From Pseudoxanthomonas dokdonensis (lineage in GTDB: Bacteria; Pseudomonadota; Gammaproteobacteria; Xanthomonadales; Xanthomonadaceae), in contig NZ_LDJL01000002.1 in assembly GCF_001431405.1 (NCBI RefSeq), positions 62,001 through 126,000 on the forward strand: 64,000 bases of DNA, read 5' to 3'. Positions 8,660 to 16,573 of the stretch are shown piece by piece (within the stretch, counting starts at the first letter, position 1; the number at the start of each line of letters is the position of its first letter). The translations under genes were made by a program, and so were the position numbers. The notes under the pieces are model-generated. The model had not been told where the DNA came from. It did no database searches and was given only the letters and a program-made list of their open reading frames with translations.

Positions 8660-9016
8660 ATGCTGAAAGAACCACTGCTTGCTGTTTGTTTGGCTTTCGC
8701 TGTGACCGCATGCGCAACGTCGGAAAACCCAGCCAGTCAGATTCGCCTCGATGCAACATCGGATGCGACAGCCATGAGCAGCTTTTCAGCAATGGCCGAA
8801 GCGCTTACGTCTGAGAATCGTCAAGAGCTGTTGGTCGCAATGCTCAAGCTTAATATGACTGGCGTAAACAGCGTCTATGAAGTTATTCAGAATCCTGATC
8901 TGCAATCACCTTCCATTGCACGCATAAAGGACAAAGTCGATGGGATGACTGCTCAGCAGATCATTGACCTGGCCAACCGCACATCTTCAGTTGAGGCTGA
9001 AGTAACGGCCGAGTGA
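8660..9016 (+). CDS. Small lipoprotein, DUF6694-like
   Basis: A 118-residue predicted lipoprotein. The start MLKEPLLAVCL at 8660 follows AAGGAG with a six-base spacer; the upstream ATG at 8633 has no such site. The signal ends in the lipobox VTAC (Cys near residue 18). The mature protein is short and helical, with a run from RLDATSD to a closing GMTAQQIIDLANR. That pattern (a conserved ID-T start and a final GMTA..II..A) resembles the DUF6694 family of small Xanthomonad lipoproteins, recalled and not searched. It has lower GC and different codon use from the core genes, and it sits in the accessory pocket. The stop codon is followed directly by GGCCTAAT, close to the R'' core of an attC site. 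Function unknown. Confidence 0.6.
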   Translation: MLKEPLLAVCLAFAVTACATSENPASQIRLDATSDATAMSSFSAMAEALTSENRQELLVAMLKLNMTGVNSVYEVIQNPDLQSPSIARIKDKVDGMTAQQIIDLANRTSSVEAEVTAE

Positions 9017-9021
9017 GGCCT

Positions 9022-9119
9022 AATAACCGCCACCAGCGTGGTGCCCGAGCAGCGAACGGGTCGAGGATTCGGCCGCCCTCCTCGCAGATCCGCACCGATT
9101 CGCGAATAATCGCCGGGAA
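9022..9119 (-). pseudogene. Relic of a DNA methyltransferase (DPFAGSGTT motif, frameshifted)
   Basis: On the minus strand bases 9119 down to about 9065 read FPAIIRESVRICEEGGRILDPFA. The frame then breaks, and a neighbouring frame continues CSGTTLVAVIR. Restoring one base gives ILDPFAGSGTTLVAV, the S-adenosylmethionine-binding motif of N4/N6 DNA methyltransferases, with the usual preceding helix and GG turn. No other methyltransferase motif or long frame remains nearby, so this is a C-terminal relic of a restriction- or phage-type methylase. It abuts the end of the small lipoprotein gene on the other strand. Confidence 0.65.
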
Positions 9120-9278
9120 GCACCGGCGCCCTGCGTTGCAGCGGCATGTTGCCCTGCCCCACACCACGTGTTTGCGCACACGTCCTAGCCGAGGACTCCG
9201 CCCTCAGTCTCATACAGTGCGGGGACGAACTCAATCCGAGAAGAGAATCACCAGCGCCACCACAGTAGTTCGTACTAC

Positions 9279-9512
9279 CTACCTGGAGCGTGCTACAAAA
9301 AAATTGAAAAGCCAGCGCCAACCATTCGGTGCACACACAATCGCAACGGAAGAACATGCCAGCGTGCCCAGCACCATCCAAATCGAAACGGATTTTTCGC
9401 CTCCCTCAGCACCGAGTCCGGGAAGAATTACACCAAGAATGATAGCTCCGCTCAGACTAATAGCGAAGAGAACGAACCAATAGGCCTTTGGCAAACTGTT
9501 GTTCGCGCTCAT
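9279..9512 (-). CDS. Small hypothetical membrane protein
   Basis: A 77-residue frame with two predicted membrane helices (about residues 11-32 and 44-62) and a basic tail. It starts 16 bases inside the left copy of the 56-bp tRNA-Lys duplication, pointing away from it. I see no strong ribosome-binding site and recognise no family, so it could be a chance frame. The hydrophobic pattern and its compact fit between the methylase relic and the duplication favour a real gene or a recent remnant of one. Confidence 0.4.
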   Translation of the reverse strand: MSANNSLPKAYWFVLFAISLSGAIILGVILPGLGAEGGEKSVSIWMVLGTLACSSVAIVCAPNGWRWLFNFFVARSR

Positions 9513-9528
9513 ACTTGACTGGTTGTCC

Positions 9529-9584
9529 TGATTTGATTGGTGGGCCGTGAAGGATTCGAACCTTCGACCAAAAGATTAAAAGTC
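9529..9584. repeat. attL-like 56-bp direct repeat of the tRNA-Lys 3' half
   Basis: This is identical over 56 bases to 10480-10535. It contains the tRNA-Lys sequence from position 30 (anticodon stem) through the CCA end plus nine bases downstream. Anticodon-to-3'-end duplication is the classic trace left by tyrosine-recombinase integration at a tRNA gene. The identity stops abruptly at base 9584. Enclosed DNA is only about 0.9 kb and encodes no recombinase. Confidence 0.85.
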
Positions 9585-9873
9585 ACGTGGATTTAGCCGT
9601 GGCAGCAAGCACTTAGCACCGACTATTTTACCGGTTTGATGCCGTGAAACCCGCAACTCATGGTGCACCAGCCTCCTAGTTTTACCGGGCCGAGATCCAG
9701 CTTCAGTGTCGGCCATCATTCGAGGACAGGCCACATCGTGTAACCGGTTGTGCATCAGCTTGTTAGTCGGACCCAGCCGCCATAAGATTGAGCTGCATCA
9801 TGGGGATGGCGCACTGTATGCTGCACTTTGGGATAAGTCGTTTAAATGGATCCCGGGGTCTAGCTATCAGGTC
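9585..9873. other. Non-coding interior of the small tRNA-Lys island
   Basis: About 290 bases between the left repeat and the cassette start. No gene is supported. A GTTAGTC heptamer lies at 9762-9768, one base off the integron core-site consensus. Short plus-strand frames run through here into the cassette gene, but none has a ribosome-binding site. Confidence 0.45.
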
Positions 9874-9904
9874 GTTAGACCGCTATCAATTTGCAGGGGG
9901 AGCT

Positions 9905-10345
9905 GTGACATTCATCTCGTACATCATCGTGCTTGTTGGCGGGCCAATCGTTCTGACAATCAGCACGCTCATACTTGGTTTCCTAATCGCCTTGCTCTTG
10001 GCGTGGACATCTATCCGTTTCCGCGTGGCAGTTGCAGGCTTTGCATCTGGCGTTTTAGGGGTTGTATGCGTTTGGCTGTTCGGTAACTGGATCTTTGAGG
10101 GCTTCGCTCATGAGCCACGGGCTTCGCTACATCCAAGCATCGCTGTGGCTATAGCAATTGCCATCCCATTCTTCAATGACCTCAATCACACCAAGAAGGT
10201 CAAGGAAGCTACGAGCATGCTCCCAGCTCACCTCGATGAAGCTCATGCTCATGCTCAGGTCACAGGTCGCTATGCGCAATTGCTTGGGTACGTCGTTGGC
10301 GCTGTTATCACTTTCGGCTGGCTCGCGTCTCGTGTCGCGGCCTAA
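9905..10345 (+). CDS. Cassette-borne hypothetical membrane protein
   Basis: A 146-residue protein starting at a GTG that follows AGGGGGAG closely; the longer frame reaching back to 9788 lacks a ribosome site and crosses the cassette boundary. It has hydrophobic segments at about residues 4-30, 36-60, 72-90 and 125-143, with a His- and Ala-rich charged stretch (DEAHAHAQVTGRYA) between the last two. Stop and attC core overlap. Cassette genes are usually promoterless and read from an upstream promoter, which is not evident here. No family is recognised. Codon use is less GC-rich than neighbouring core genes, consistent with transfer. Confidence 0.6.
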   Translation: MTFISYIIVLVGGPIVLTISTLILGFLIALLLAWTSIRFRVAVAGFASGVLGVVCVWLFGNWIFEGFAHEPRASLHPSIAVAIAIAIPFFNDLNHTKKVKEATSMLPAHLDEAHAHAQVTGRYAQLLGYVVGAVITFGWLASRVAA

Positions 10346-10389
10346 CAGCGGACACCGCCTCGCGGCGCCGTTTAACTCGGGCGTTTGCG
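10340..10389 (+). other. attC-like recombination site (59-base-element type)
   Basis: The site begins with GCCTAAC (10340-10346), holds a short hairpin centre CCGC-CTC-GCGG near 10356-10366, and ends with TTTAACTCGGGCG followed by GTTTGCG (10383-10389). The last six bases differ from consensus, as expected when the crossover G joins foreign DNA. Taken with TTAGAC at the cassette's left end, the circular form would carry GTTAGAC, which pairs with GCCTAAC except for one position. Confidence 0.65.
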
Positions 10390-10479
10390 TGGAACATCCA
10401 CTGCGTCTTCGAATACCTAAACGGGCTGTTTCGGTAAAATTCGCCGCAGCGAGGCGACGCAAAGAAGCCCACAAGGTGT

Positions 10480-10535
10480 TGATTTGATTGGTGGGCCGTG
10501 AAGGATTCGAACCTTCGACCAAAAGATTAAAAGTC
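10480..10535. repeat. attR-like 56-bp direct repeat inside tRNA-Lys
   Basis: This is the tRNA-side copy of the 56-base duplication (other copy 9529-9584). It overlaps the 3' half of the intact tRNA-Lys from position 30 onward plus nine bases past CCA, so the tRNA was left functional after integration. Confidence 0.85.
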
Positions 10536-10564
10536 TTCTGCTCTACCGACTGAGCTAACGGCCC
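10489..10564 (-). tRNA. tRNA-Lys(UUU)
   Basis: A 76-base tRNA with encoded CCA. The acceptor stem GGGCCGT pairs with ACGGCCC, the D-arm is GCTC/GAGC, the anticodon stem is GAAGA/TCTTT with loop CTTTTAA (anticodon TTT, bases 10531-10529), and the T-arm is GAAGG/CCTTC around TTCGAAT. All arms pair fully. It lies downstream of queC on the same strand, behind a terminator, and serves as the integration site for the adjacent island. Confidence 0.97.
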
Positions 10565-10566
10565 AC

Positions 10567-10593
10567 TGAAAACCCCGACGTTGCGTCGGGGTT
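10567..10593 (-). terminator. Rho-independent terminator after queC
   Basis: Read on the minus strand: AACCCCGACG, a 3-base loop, CGTCGGGGTT, then TTCA. The 10-bp perfect stem ends in a short T run and lies between the end of queC and the tRNA-Lys, closing the long queuosine / Tol-Pal transcript. Confidence 0.75.
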
Positions 10594-10641
10594 GGCTATT
10601 CTACCCCAAGCCGTGGCCGGGGTGAAATGCGACTGGCTGAA

Positions 10642-11337
10642 TCAGGGTACGTAGCGGGTCGGGTCGGCGACGCCGGCCTGGACGAAGCCGTCGGCGCGCA
10701 GGCGGCAGGCATCGCAGTGGCCGCAGGCGCGACCAGCGTCGTCGGCCTGATAGCAGGAGACGGTCTGCGAGAAATCCACGCCCAGGCGCACGCCTTCGCG
10801 GACGATGTCGGCCTTGCTGAGCATCTGCAGCGGCGCGTGGATGCGCAGTCCCGCGCCTTCGACGCCGGCCTTGGTCGCCAGGTTGGCCAGCTGCTCGAAG
10901 GCCTGGATGAAGGCCGGGCGGCAGTCCGGATAGCCGGAGTAGTCGACCGCGTTGACGCCACAGAAGATATCGGTCGCGCCCAGCACTTCGGCCCAGCCCA
11001 GCGCCACCGACAGCATGATGGTGTTGCGCGCCGGCACGTAGGTGACCGGGATGTGCTCGACGCCGGGGTCGGCATCCGGATTGGCCTGGGTATCCAGCGG
11101 CACGTCGATATCGGCGGTCAGCGCCGAGCCGCCGATGCTGCGCAGATCGACGTGCACGGTCTTGTGCTCGACCGCGCCCAGCGCCGTGGCGACGCGATCG
11201 GCGGCTTCCAGCTCGGAGGTATGCCGCTGGCCGTAACGCACGCTCAGGGCATGCACGGCAAAGCCCTGCTCGCGGGCCATGGCGACGACGACGGCGGAAT
11301 CCATGCCACCGGACAACAGGACGACAGCTTTTTTCAT
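10642..11337 (-). CDS. queC: 7-cyano-7-deazaguanine synthase QueC
   Basis: A 231-residue cytoplasmic enzyme that converts 7-carboxy-7-deazaguanine to preQ0 with ATP and ammonia, in the queuosine tRNA-modification pathway. The PP-loop SGGMDS is at residues 9-14. Zinc-binding cysteines are C195, C205, C208 and C211 (CGHCDAC followed by RADGF), matching the family. Length is normal. It is the last gene of a long minus-strand run and is immediately preceded by queE, which supplies its substrate. A terminator and tRNA-Lys follow. Confidence 0.97.
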   Translation of the reverse strand: MKKAVVLLSGGMDSAVVVAMAREQGFAVHALSVRYGQRHTSELEAADRVATALGAVEHKTVHVDLRSIGGSALTADIDVPLDTQANPDADPGVEHIPVTYVPARNTIMLSVALGWAEVLGATDIFCGVNAVDYSGYPDCRPAFIQAFEQLANLATKAGVEGAGLRIHAPLQMLSKADIVREGVRLGVDFSQTVSCYQADDAGRACGHCDACRLRADGFVQAGVADPTRYVP

Positions 11338-11382
11338 GGGGTTTCTGACTTTACAGCGATAAAAGACGGTGGCCGCGGCGGT

Positions 11383-12063
11383 TCAGCGGCCGGGCTCATC
11401 ATTCCACAGCAGCTTGTGCAATTGCATCTGGAAGCGCACCGGCAGCCGGTCGGCGACAATCCAGTCAGCCAGTTCGCGCGGCGACAGCTCGCTCTTGCTT
11501 GGCGAAAACAGCACGTCGCAGCGCTGCGGCAGCTGGTGTTGCTGCAGCATCTGCTTGGCCCATTCGTAATCGCCACGGCTGCAGAGCACGAATTTGACCT
11601 GATCGTGCGGGGTCAGCTGGGCGATGTTGTCGAGCAGGTTGCGATGCATCTCCAGCGAATCCGGGGTCTTCAGGTCAACGACCCGCGATACCCGCGTATC
11701 GACCTCGCTGATATCCAGCGCGCCGGAGGTTTCCAGCGAGACCTGGTAGCCGGCATCGCACAGCTTCTGCAGCAGCTGGATGCAGCGCTTCTGCGCCAGC
11801 GGCTCGCCGCCGGTCACGCAGACATGGCGCACACCGTGGCGGGCGACCTCGGCCAGGATGTCGTCGATATTCCACCATTGGCCGCCCTGGAAGGCATAGG
11901 CGGTATCGCAGTACTGGCAGCGCAGCGGGCAGCCGGTCAGGCGCACGAACACGGTCGGCCAGCCAGCGGTATTGGCTTCGCCCTGCAGCGACAGGAAGAT
12001 TTCGGTCAGCTTGAGGCGATCAGCGGCCGGCGTGGCGACGGCGGGGGGGGCGACGGCATTCAT
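11383..12063 (-). CDS. queE: 7-carboxy-7-deazaguanine synthase QueE
   Basis: A 226-residue radical-SAM enzyme that makes 7-carboxy-7-deazaguanine from 6-carboxytetrahydropterin, the step before QueC. The cluster-binding CPLRCQYC is at residues 45-52 in the CxxxCxxC spacing seen in this family, and LQGEANTAGWPTVFVRL before it and VTGGEPLAQ after it are typical. The start MNAVAPP is chosen because homology-like sequence begins near residue 17 and the upstream extension is not family-like; no strong ribosome site is visible. A run of eight C (eight G on the plus strand, 12043-12050) falls in codons 5-7, a possible slippage point. Confidence 0.95.
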   Translation of the reverse strand: MNAVAPPAVATPAADRLKLTEIFLSLQGEANTAGWPTVFVRLTGCPLRCQYCDTAYAFQGGQWWNIDDILAEVARHGVRHVCVTGGEPLAQKRCIQLLQKLCDAGYQVSLETSGALDISEVDTRVSRVVDLKTPDSLEMHRNLLDNIAQLTPHDQVKFVLCSRGDYEWAKQMLQQHQLPQRCDVLFSPSKSELSPRELADWIVADRLPVRFQMQLHKLLWNDEPGR

Positions 12064-12205
12064 GGGGGCAGCATTATGAGGCGCGCCACACCTGCCTGCC
12101 AGCATTCATTGCCACGCGGTTACCGCCGCGACAGGCGACGCAGGGGCAGAAATGGCGTTGGCAAGTGCGCCGGGGCTTCAGCGCCCGGGTTGCTGCGGCC
12201 AGGGC

Positions 12206-12260
12206 AGCGGAGCAAGCTCCGCTCTACCGGTCAGGGGTAGCGGAGCAAGCTCCGCTCTAC
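12206..12260. repeat. Tandem pair of GTAG-type REP palindromes
   Basis: Two 22-base copies at 12206-12227 and 12239-12260, 33 bases apart, each of the form AGCGGAGC-AA-GCTCCGCT followed by CTAC (GTAG on the other strand). The same palindrome recurs at 24907-24928 and 25060-25081. They are extragenic, lying between queE and cpoB, and resemble the GTAG-headed REP family of Stenotrophomonas. Each can form a hairpin. Confidence 0.85.
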
Positions 12261-12269
12261 GGGTCAGGG

Positions 12270-13115
12270 TCAGCGCACCTGTCCGAGTTGGATGGCCTTC
12301 AGGCGGTCGTCGGCGGTGCGGGCGATATCGCTGCCCGGATACTGGCTGATGACCTGGCCCAGGGTCTGTTGCGCGGCATCGACCTGGCCCAGTCCGTATT
12401 CGGACAGGCCCAGCTTGAGCATGGCGCCGGCAGCCTTGTCGTGGGTCGGATAGCGGTCCAGCAGGGTCTGGAACTGCTGCCCGGCCAACTGGTAGTTCTG
12501 GGTCACGTAATAGCTTTCGCCCAGCCAGTACAGCGCGTTGGGCGCATAGACACCGTTGGGGTACAGCTCGAGGAAACTGGTGAACAGCTGCGCCGAATCG
12601 GCGTAGTTGCCGGCCTTGAGCTGGTCGAAGGCCACGTTGTAGGCACTGCGTTCGTCGCCGGCCTGGGCAATGGCGCCGACATCGCCGTGGACGCTGGGCG
12701 CGGCCTCGCCAGCGGTGGCCGCCGCAGTGGCGCCAGCCGCGGCAGGTGCCACGACCGCGGCGGTCGGGGCAACGCTGCCATCGGTGGTGCCGGTGGTGCC
12801 GGCGGGAACATCCGGCAGTGCCGGGGCACCGCCTTCCAGACGATTCAGGCGGCTGTCCAGATCGATGTACTGATCCTTGCCACGCTGCTGCATCTGCTGC
12901 AGCTGGTGCTGCAGTTCCTCGACCTGCGCACGCAGGTTGCGCAGCTCATCCTGCTGCTGGTTGAGCTTGTCCAGCATCTGCAGGTTGGCGGCATTGCCGG
13001 TGCTGGCCTGGGCTTCCAGGGCGGTCACCCGGTCGGCCAGGCTGACTCGCGCCTGCGCGGGAGCGGCGGCCACCAGGGCCGCCGCCAGTACCACATGTAA
13101 CGTCTTGAACTTCAT
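12270..13115 (-). CDS. cpoB: Cell-division coordinator CpoB / YbgF
   Basis: A 281-residue periplasmic protein that links the Tol-Pal machine to peptidoglycan synthesis. It has a cleavable signal (first 22 residues, ending AQA), a coiled coil of Gln- and Leu-rich heptads at about 30-90, an Ala/Thr/Pro-rich linker (about 95-150) and three TPR-like repeats at the C-terminus, with typical phrases such as LFTSFLELYPNGVYAPNALY and LGESYYVTQNY. It directly follows pal, as in most Gammaproteobacteria. The linker is longer than in E. coli. Confidence 0.95.
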   Translation of the reverse strand: MKFKTLHVVLAAALVAAAPAQARVSLADRVTALEAQASTGNAANLQMLDKLNQQQDELRNLRAQVEELQHQLQQMQQRGKDQYIDLDSRLNRLEGGAPALPDVPAGTTGTTDGSVAPTAAVVAPAAAGATAAATAGEAAPSVHGDVGAIAQAGDERSAYNVAFDQLKAGNYADSAQLFTSFLELYPNGVYAPNALYWLGESYYVTQNYQLAGQQFQTLLDRYPTHDKAAGAMLKLGLSEYGLGQVDAAQQTLGQVISQYPGSDIARTADDRLKAIQLGQVR

Positions 13116-13124
13116 GACGGCCGC

Positions 13125-13637
13125 TTACTTGGCGGTGTACACGATCTCGACGCGACGGTTCTGCGCCCAGCAGGATTCGCTGGATTCGGTGCAGACCGGG
13201 CGTTCTTCGCCGTAGCTGACCACCGACTGCTGGGTGCCGGAGCCGCCATTGGCCTGGATGGCCGACGACACGGCATTGCCACGGCGCTCGCCCAGGCCCT
13301 GGTTGTAGGCGCGGCTGCCGCGCTCGTCAGCGTGACCTTCCAGGGTCATGCGCGAGGACGGACGGTCACGCAGGTACTTGGCGTGGCAACCGACGATGGC
13401 CTGGAATTCCGGCTTCAGCGAATCCTGGTCCAGATCGAAGTAGACGACGCGCTGGCGCAGGCAGGCATCGGTATCCAGATCTTCCGGACCGTAGGCACCG
13501 GCGGTGGTGGTTTCGGTCGGGGTGGTCGGAACGGTGGTGGTGTCGGTCGGCGGGGTTTCCTTGACGGTCTTCTTACAGCCGGCCAGCACGGCCACGGACA
13601 ACATGGAGAGCATCAAAACGCGGGTGGTGGTGTTCAT
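13125..13637 (-). CDS. pal: Peptidoglycan-associated lipoprotein Pal
   Basis: A 170-residue outer-membrane lipoprotein that binds diaminopimelate in peptidoglycan. The lipobox LAGC places the lipidated Cys at residue 21. A Thr/Pro-rich linker follows, then an OmpA-like domain from about residue 65, with VYFDLDQDSL, LEGHADERGSRAYN and the LGERRGNAV helix, all residues expected for peptidoglycan contact. It ends in a short basic segment. It lies 9 bases upstream of cpoB and 73 bases after tolB, within the Tol-Pal operon. Confidence 0.97.
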   Translation of the reverse strand: MNTTTRVLMLSMLSVAVLAGCKKTVKETPPTDTTTVPTTPTETTTAGAYGPEDLDTDACLRQRVVYFDLDQDSLKPEFQAIVGCHAKYLRDRPSSRMTLEGHADERGSRAYNQGLGERRGNAVSSAIQANGGSGTQQSVVSYGEERPVCTESSESCWAQNRRVEIVYTAK

Positions 13638-13710
13638 GATCGTTCCTTGGTGAATACAACGGGGTTGATGACGTTAAGCGATGCACACGTAGTGAATTGT
13701 AGACAGTTTT

Positions 13711-15027
13711 TTAACGTTTGGCGCGATACGGCGACCAGGCCGGCTCGCGGACGTCGCCATCGGCCAGCACCAGTCGCTGGCGGACCCGCGCGTCAGCCGA
13801 AACCGCATACAGGACTCCCCGTCCGCCTTCGCGCGCAGCGTACAACACCATGCTGGCGTTGGGGGCGAAACTCGGGGTTTCGTCCAGCGAACCCGGCGAC
13901 AGCGTCGACCAGCGCGGCGAACCCAGGCTGCGGTCCATCAGGGCGATGCGGTAGGTGTTGCCACTGCCCTGGGCGACGACGATCTTCTTGCCGTCGTAGG
14001 ACACGTTGGCGGTGGCGTTGTAGCTGCCCTCGAAGGTCACCCGCGAGGCCGAGCCACCGCTCGCCGCCACCTGGTAGATCTGCGGCCGGCCGCCGCGATC
14101 GGAGGTGAAGTAGATGGTGCCGCCGTCGGGGCTCCAGGTCGGCTCTGTGTCGATGCTGGACTGGCTGGTCAGCTGGCGCAGCTGGCGGCTGCCGAGGTCC
14201 ATCACGTAGATCTCCGGATTGCCACTGCGCGACAGGGTCATCGCCAGCTTGCTGCCGTCGGGCGAGAACGACGGCGAGCCGTTGATGCCGCGAAAGCCGG
14301 CAATCTTCTCGCGCGCGCCGGTGGTGATGTTCTGCACATAGATCGCCGAGTTGCCGCTTTCGAAGCTGACATAGGCCAGCTTGTTGCCATCCGGGCTCCA
14401 CGACGGCGACAGCAGCGGTTCGGCCGAACGCACCACCACCTGCGGATTGAAGCCGTCGGAGTCGGCGATCATCAGCGCATAGCGCATGTTCTTGCCGCTG
14501 CCACTGGCGGTGATGTAGGCGATGCGGGTCCAGAACGCGCCGCGGACGCCGAGGATCTTCTCGTAGATGGCGTCGGCCATCTGGTGGGCGACGTCGCGCA
14601 GCGCGGTCGAACGGGCGGTCATCGCCAGGCCCAGCAGGCGCTCCTGCTTGGCGACATCGAACAATTCGTACTCGACCCGGTAGCTGCCCTCGCCGGCGTC
14701 AACCACGCGGCCGACGACGATGTAATCCTGGCGCAGGGTGCGCCAGGTCGGGTAGTTGATCTCGCTGCCGCGGACCGGGCGCTCGACGATATTGGCTTCC
14801 GGCAGGGTGCGGAAGGCGCCGGAGCGCTCGAGGTCGGCGCGCACCACCTGCGACACGTCGGTCGGCGGGGCGGTGCTCGATCCCTGGTAGGGCATCGGCA
14901 CGATGGTGATCGGCAGGGCCGAGGCGTTGCCGCCGACGATGTCGATTTCCAGCCCCTGCTGGGCGCTGGCTGCCAGTGGCAGCAGCAGGAGGCACAGGAA
15001 GGCGAACCAGGTGCTGAGTTTGTTCAT
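13711..15027 (-). CDS. tolB: Tol-Pal periplasmic protein TolB
   Basis: A 438-residue periplasmic protein that exchanges partners between Pal and the Tol complex. The ATG at 15027 is chosen, giving a clean signal peptide (MNKLSTWFAFLCLLLLPLAASAQ); the frame extends to a TTG at 15075 without good reason. The N-terminal TolB_N domain spans about 23-125. A six-bladed propeller follows, with recurrent SPSWSPDGNKLAY, SPSFSPDGSKLAM and EPTWSPDGGTIYF blades. The TolA-binding N-terminal strand is present. Length is normal. Confidence 0.96.
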   Translation of the reverse strand: MNKLSTWFAFLCLLLLPLAASAQQGLEIDIVGGNASALPITIVPMPYQGSSTAPPTDVSQVVRADLERSGAFRTLPEANIVERPVRGSEINYPTWRTLRQDYIVVGRVVDAGEGSYRVEYELFDVAKQERLLGLAMTARSTALRDVAHQMADAIYEKILGVRGAFWTRIAYITASGSGKNMRYALMIADSDGFNPQVVVRSAEPLLSPSWSPDGNKLAYVSFESGNSAIYVQNITTGAREKIAGFRGINGSPSFSPDGSKLAMTLSRSGNPEIYVMDLGSRQLRQLTSQSSIDTEPTWSPDGGTIYFTSDRGGRPQIYQVAASGGSASRVTFEGSYNATANVSYDGKKIVVAQGSGNTYRIALMDRSLGSPRWSTLSPGSLDETPSFAPNASMVLYAAREGGRGVLYAVSADARVRQRLVLADGDVREPAWSPYRAKR

Positions 15028-15125
15028 GGGCAAGCGGACACCAGTTGATGAAGTGAATAGGGATAACAGGATCAACGTGAACGTTTTCGCAAAAGTGAAC
15101 GAAAGATCGCGTGAACCAGTGCCGA

Positions 15126-16129
15126 TCAGCGGTCCTGAGCGGTGAAATTGAGGATCAGGGTGCGCGCGAACACCGGCTCGAAACCTTGATACGGCAAGGG
15201 CTGCGCCATCAATACCGCGCGCTCGACCGAGCGTTTGCCGGCCTCATCGAACGGACAGCCGCCCTGCACCTGCGCGTCGATGACCTCACCGCCGGGAATC
15301 TGGCGGATGACGATGCGGCAGCGGGTACCCAGCGGCACCGAATCCGGCCGCGTCCACTTGCTGAGGATGGCGGTCTGCAACGCCGACTGGTACTTGGCCA
15401 GCAGGTCATTGGCATTGCCGCCCTGCCCCGGCGTGGCATTGGCCTGGGCCGGCGAGGCGGTCGCCGCGGCCTGCGAACTGGCGGCCGCGGCGCGGGCCTG
15501 GGCCAGCTGGCGCAGCTTCTGTTCGGCCAGCTCGGCCTGGCGCGACGCCTGTTCGCGCTGGCGGCGGATGTCGGCCAGCTTCTTCTGCCGTTCTTCTTCC
15601 TGCTGCTTGGCCAGCCGTTGCTTCTGCTCGGCTTCCTGCTGGCGCTTGCGTTCGGTCAGGTCGATCTGTTCCTGGCGGCGCTTTTCTTCCTGTTCCTTCA
15701 GCGCTTTTTCCTGCGATACCGCCAGCGCATCGGCGGCATCCTGGTCTTCGCTGTCGGGAATGGCGATGCGTTCCTGCGCCTGCTGTTGCTGCGGCACCGG
15801 CGCGACCTGCGGCCGGGTTTCCGGAATCGGCTGCGGCGGCGGCACGGTTTCCTGCTCGGCGACTTCGGGCACCGGCTCGGGCAGCGGCTCGGGCTTGGGT
15901 GCGTCCTTCATCGCCTGCTCGGCCGAGCGGATGTCGGCGCTGGAAATCATCAGCGCGGCTTCGATCATCGGCGAACCGGCGGCCGACTCGATATGCCGTT
16001 CCGGCGACCACCACCAGGCCATGAAGAACAGCAGCGCGACCAGCAGGTGCACGGCCACGGCCAGGGCAATGGCAACCCCCAGGTTGCCATCCTCGCGCTC
16101 GGGCTGGCGATGGAAGACGTCCGCGTGCA

Positions 16130-16130
<1 letters not shown>
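15126..16130 (-). CDS. tolA: Tol-Pal inner-membrane protein TolA
   Basis: A 334-residue protein that spans the periplasm and couples proton-motive force to Pal. The true start is the ATG at 16130, which overlaps the tolR stop by one base (TGATG). One membrane helix lies at about residues 17-40 (LGVAIALAVAVHLLVALLFF). A Pro-rich segment and a long Lys/Gln/Glu/Ala-rich coiled coil (about 105-225) follow, then an Ala/Gly linker and the C-terminal TonB-like globular domain (about 245-334) with GTRCRIVIRQIPGGEVI. The gene order tolQ-R-A-B is standard. Confidence 0.95.
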
Positions 16131-16561
<431 letters not shown>

Positions 16562-16573
16562 GGTGGCCTCCGA

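Larger units (their letters stand above)
9874..10389 (+). mobile_element. Integron-type gene cassette (single gene plus attC)
   Basis: The left boundary is GTTAGAC at 9874-9880, a perfect GTTRRRY core site. A single plus-strand gene begins 24 bases later, and its TAA stop lies inside GCCTAAC at 10340-10346, a perfect RYYYAAC core. After the stop come a GC-rich imperfect hairpin (CCGC-CTC-GCGG centre) and TTTAACTCGGGCG at 10371-10383, then the variable GTTTGCG. One gene filling the unit, a stop codon buried in the attC core and a Xanthomonad-style TTTAACTC right half are the hallmarks of chromosomal-integron cassettes. No integron integrase or attI is in the window, so it is an orphan cassette at a non-integron site. 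Confidence 0.7.

Noticed and set aside
9755-9790. Third possible cassette boundary (GTTAGTC at 9762)
   Set aside because: The heptamer is one base off consensus and no attC-like hairpin or gene unit is attached to it.
9846-9860. GGATCCCGGGG resembling a cloning-vector polylinker
   Set aside because: The similarity covers only a few bases and the flanks are native-looking; not evidence of vector contamination.
9788-9904. Upstream extension of the cassette gene to ATG 9788
   Set aside because: It crosses the cassette core site, lacks a ribosome site, and the GTG at 9905 follows AGGGGGAG.
15058-15075. TAGGGATAACAGG, like the start of an I-SceI homing-endonuclease site
   Set aside because: Only about 14 of 18 bases fit and there is no homing endonuclease or intron nearby; chance.
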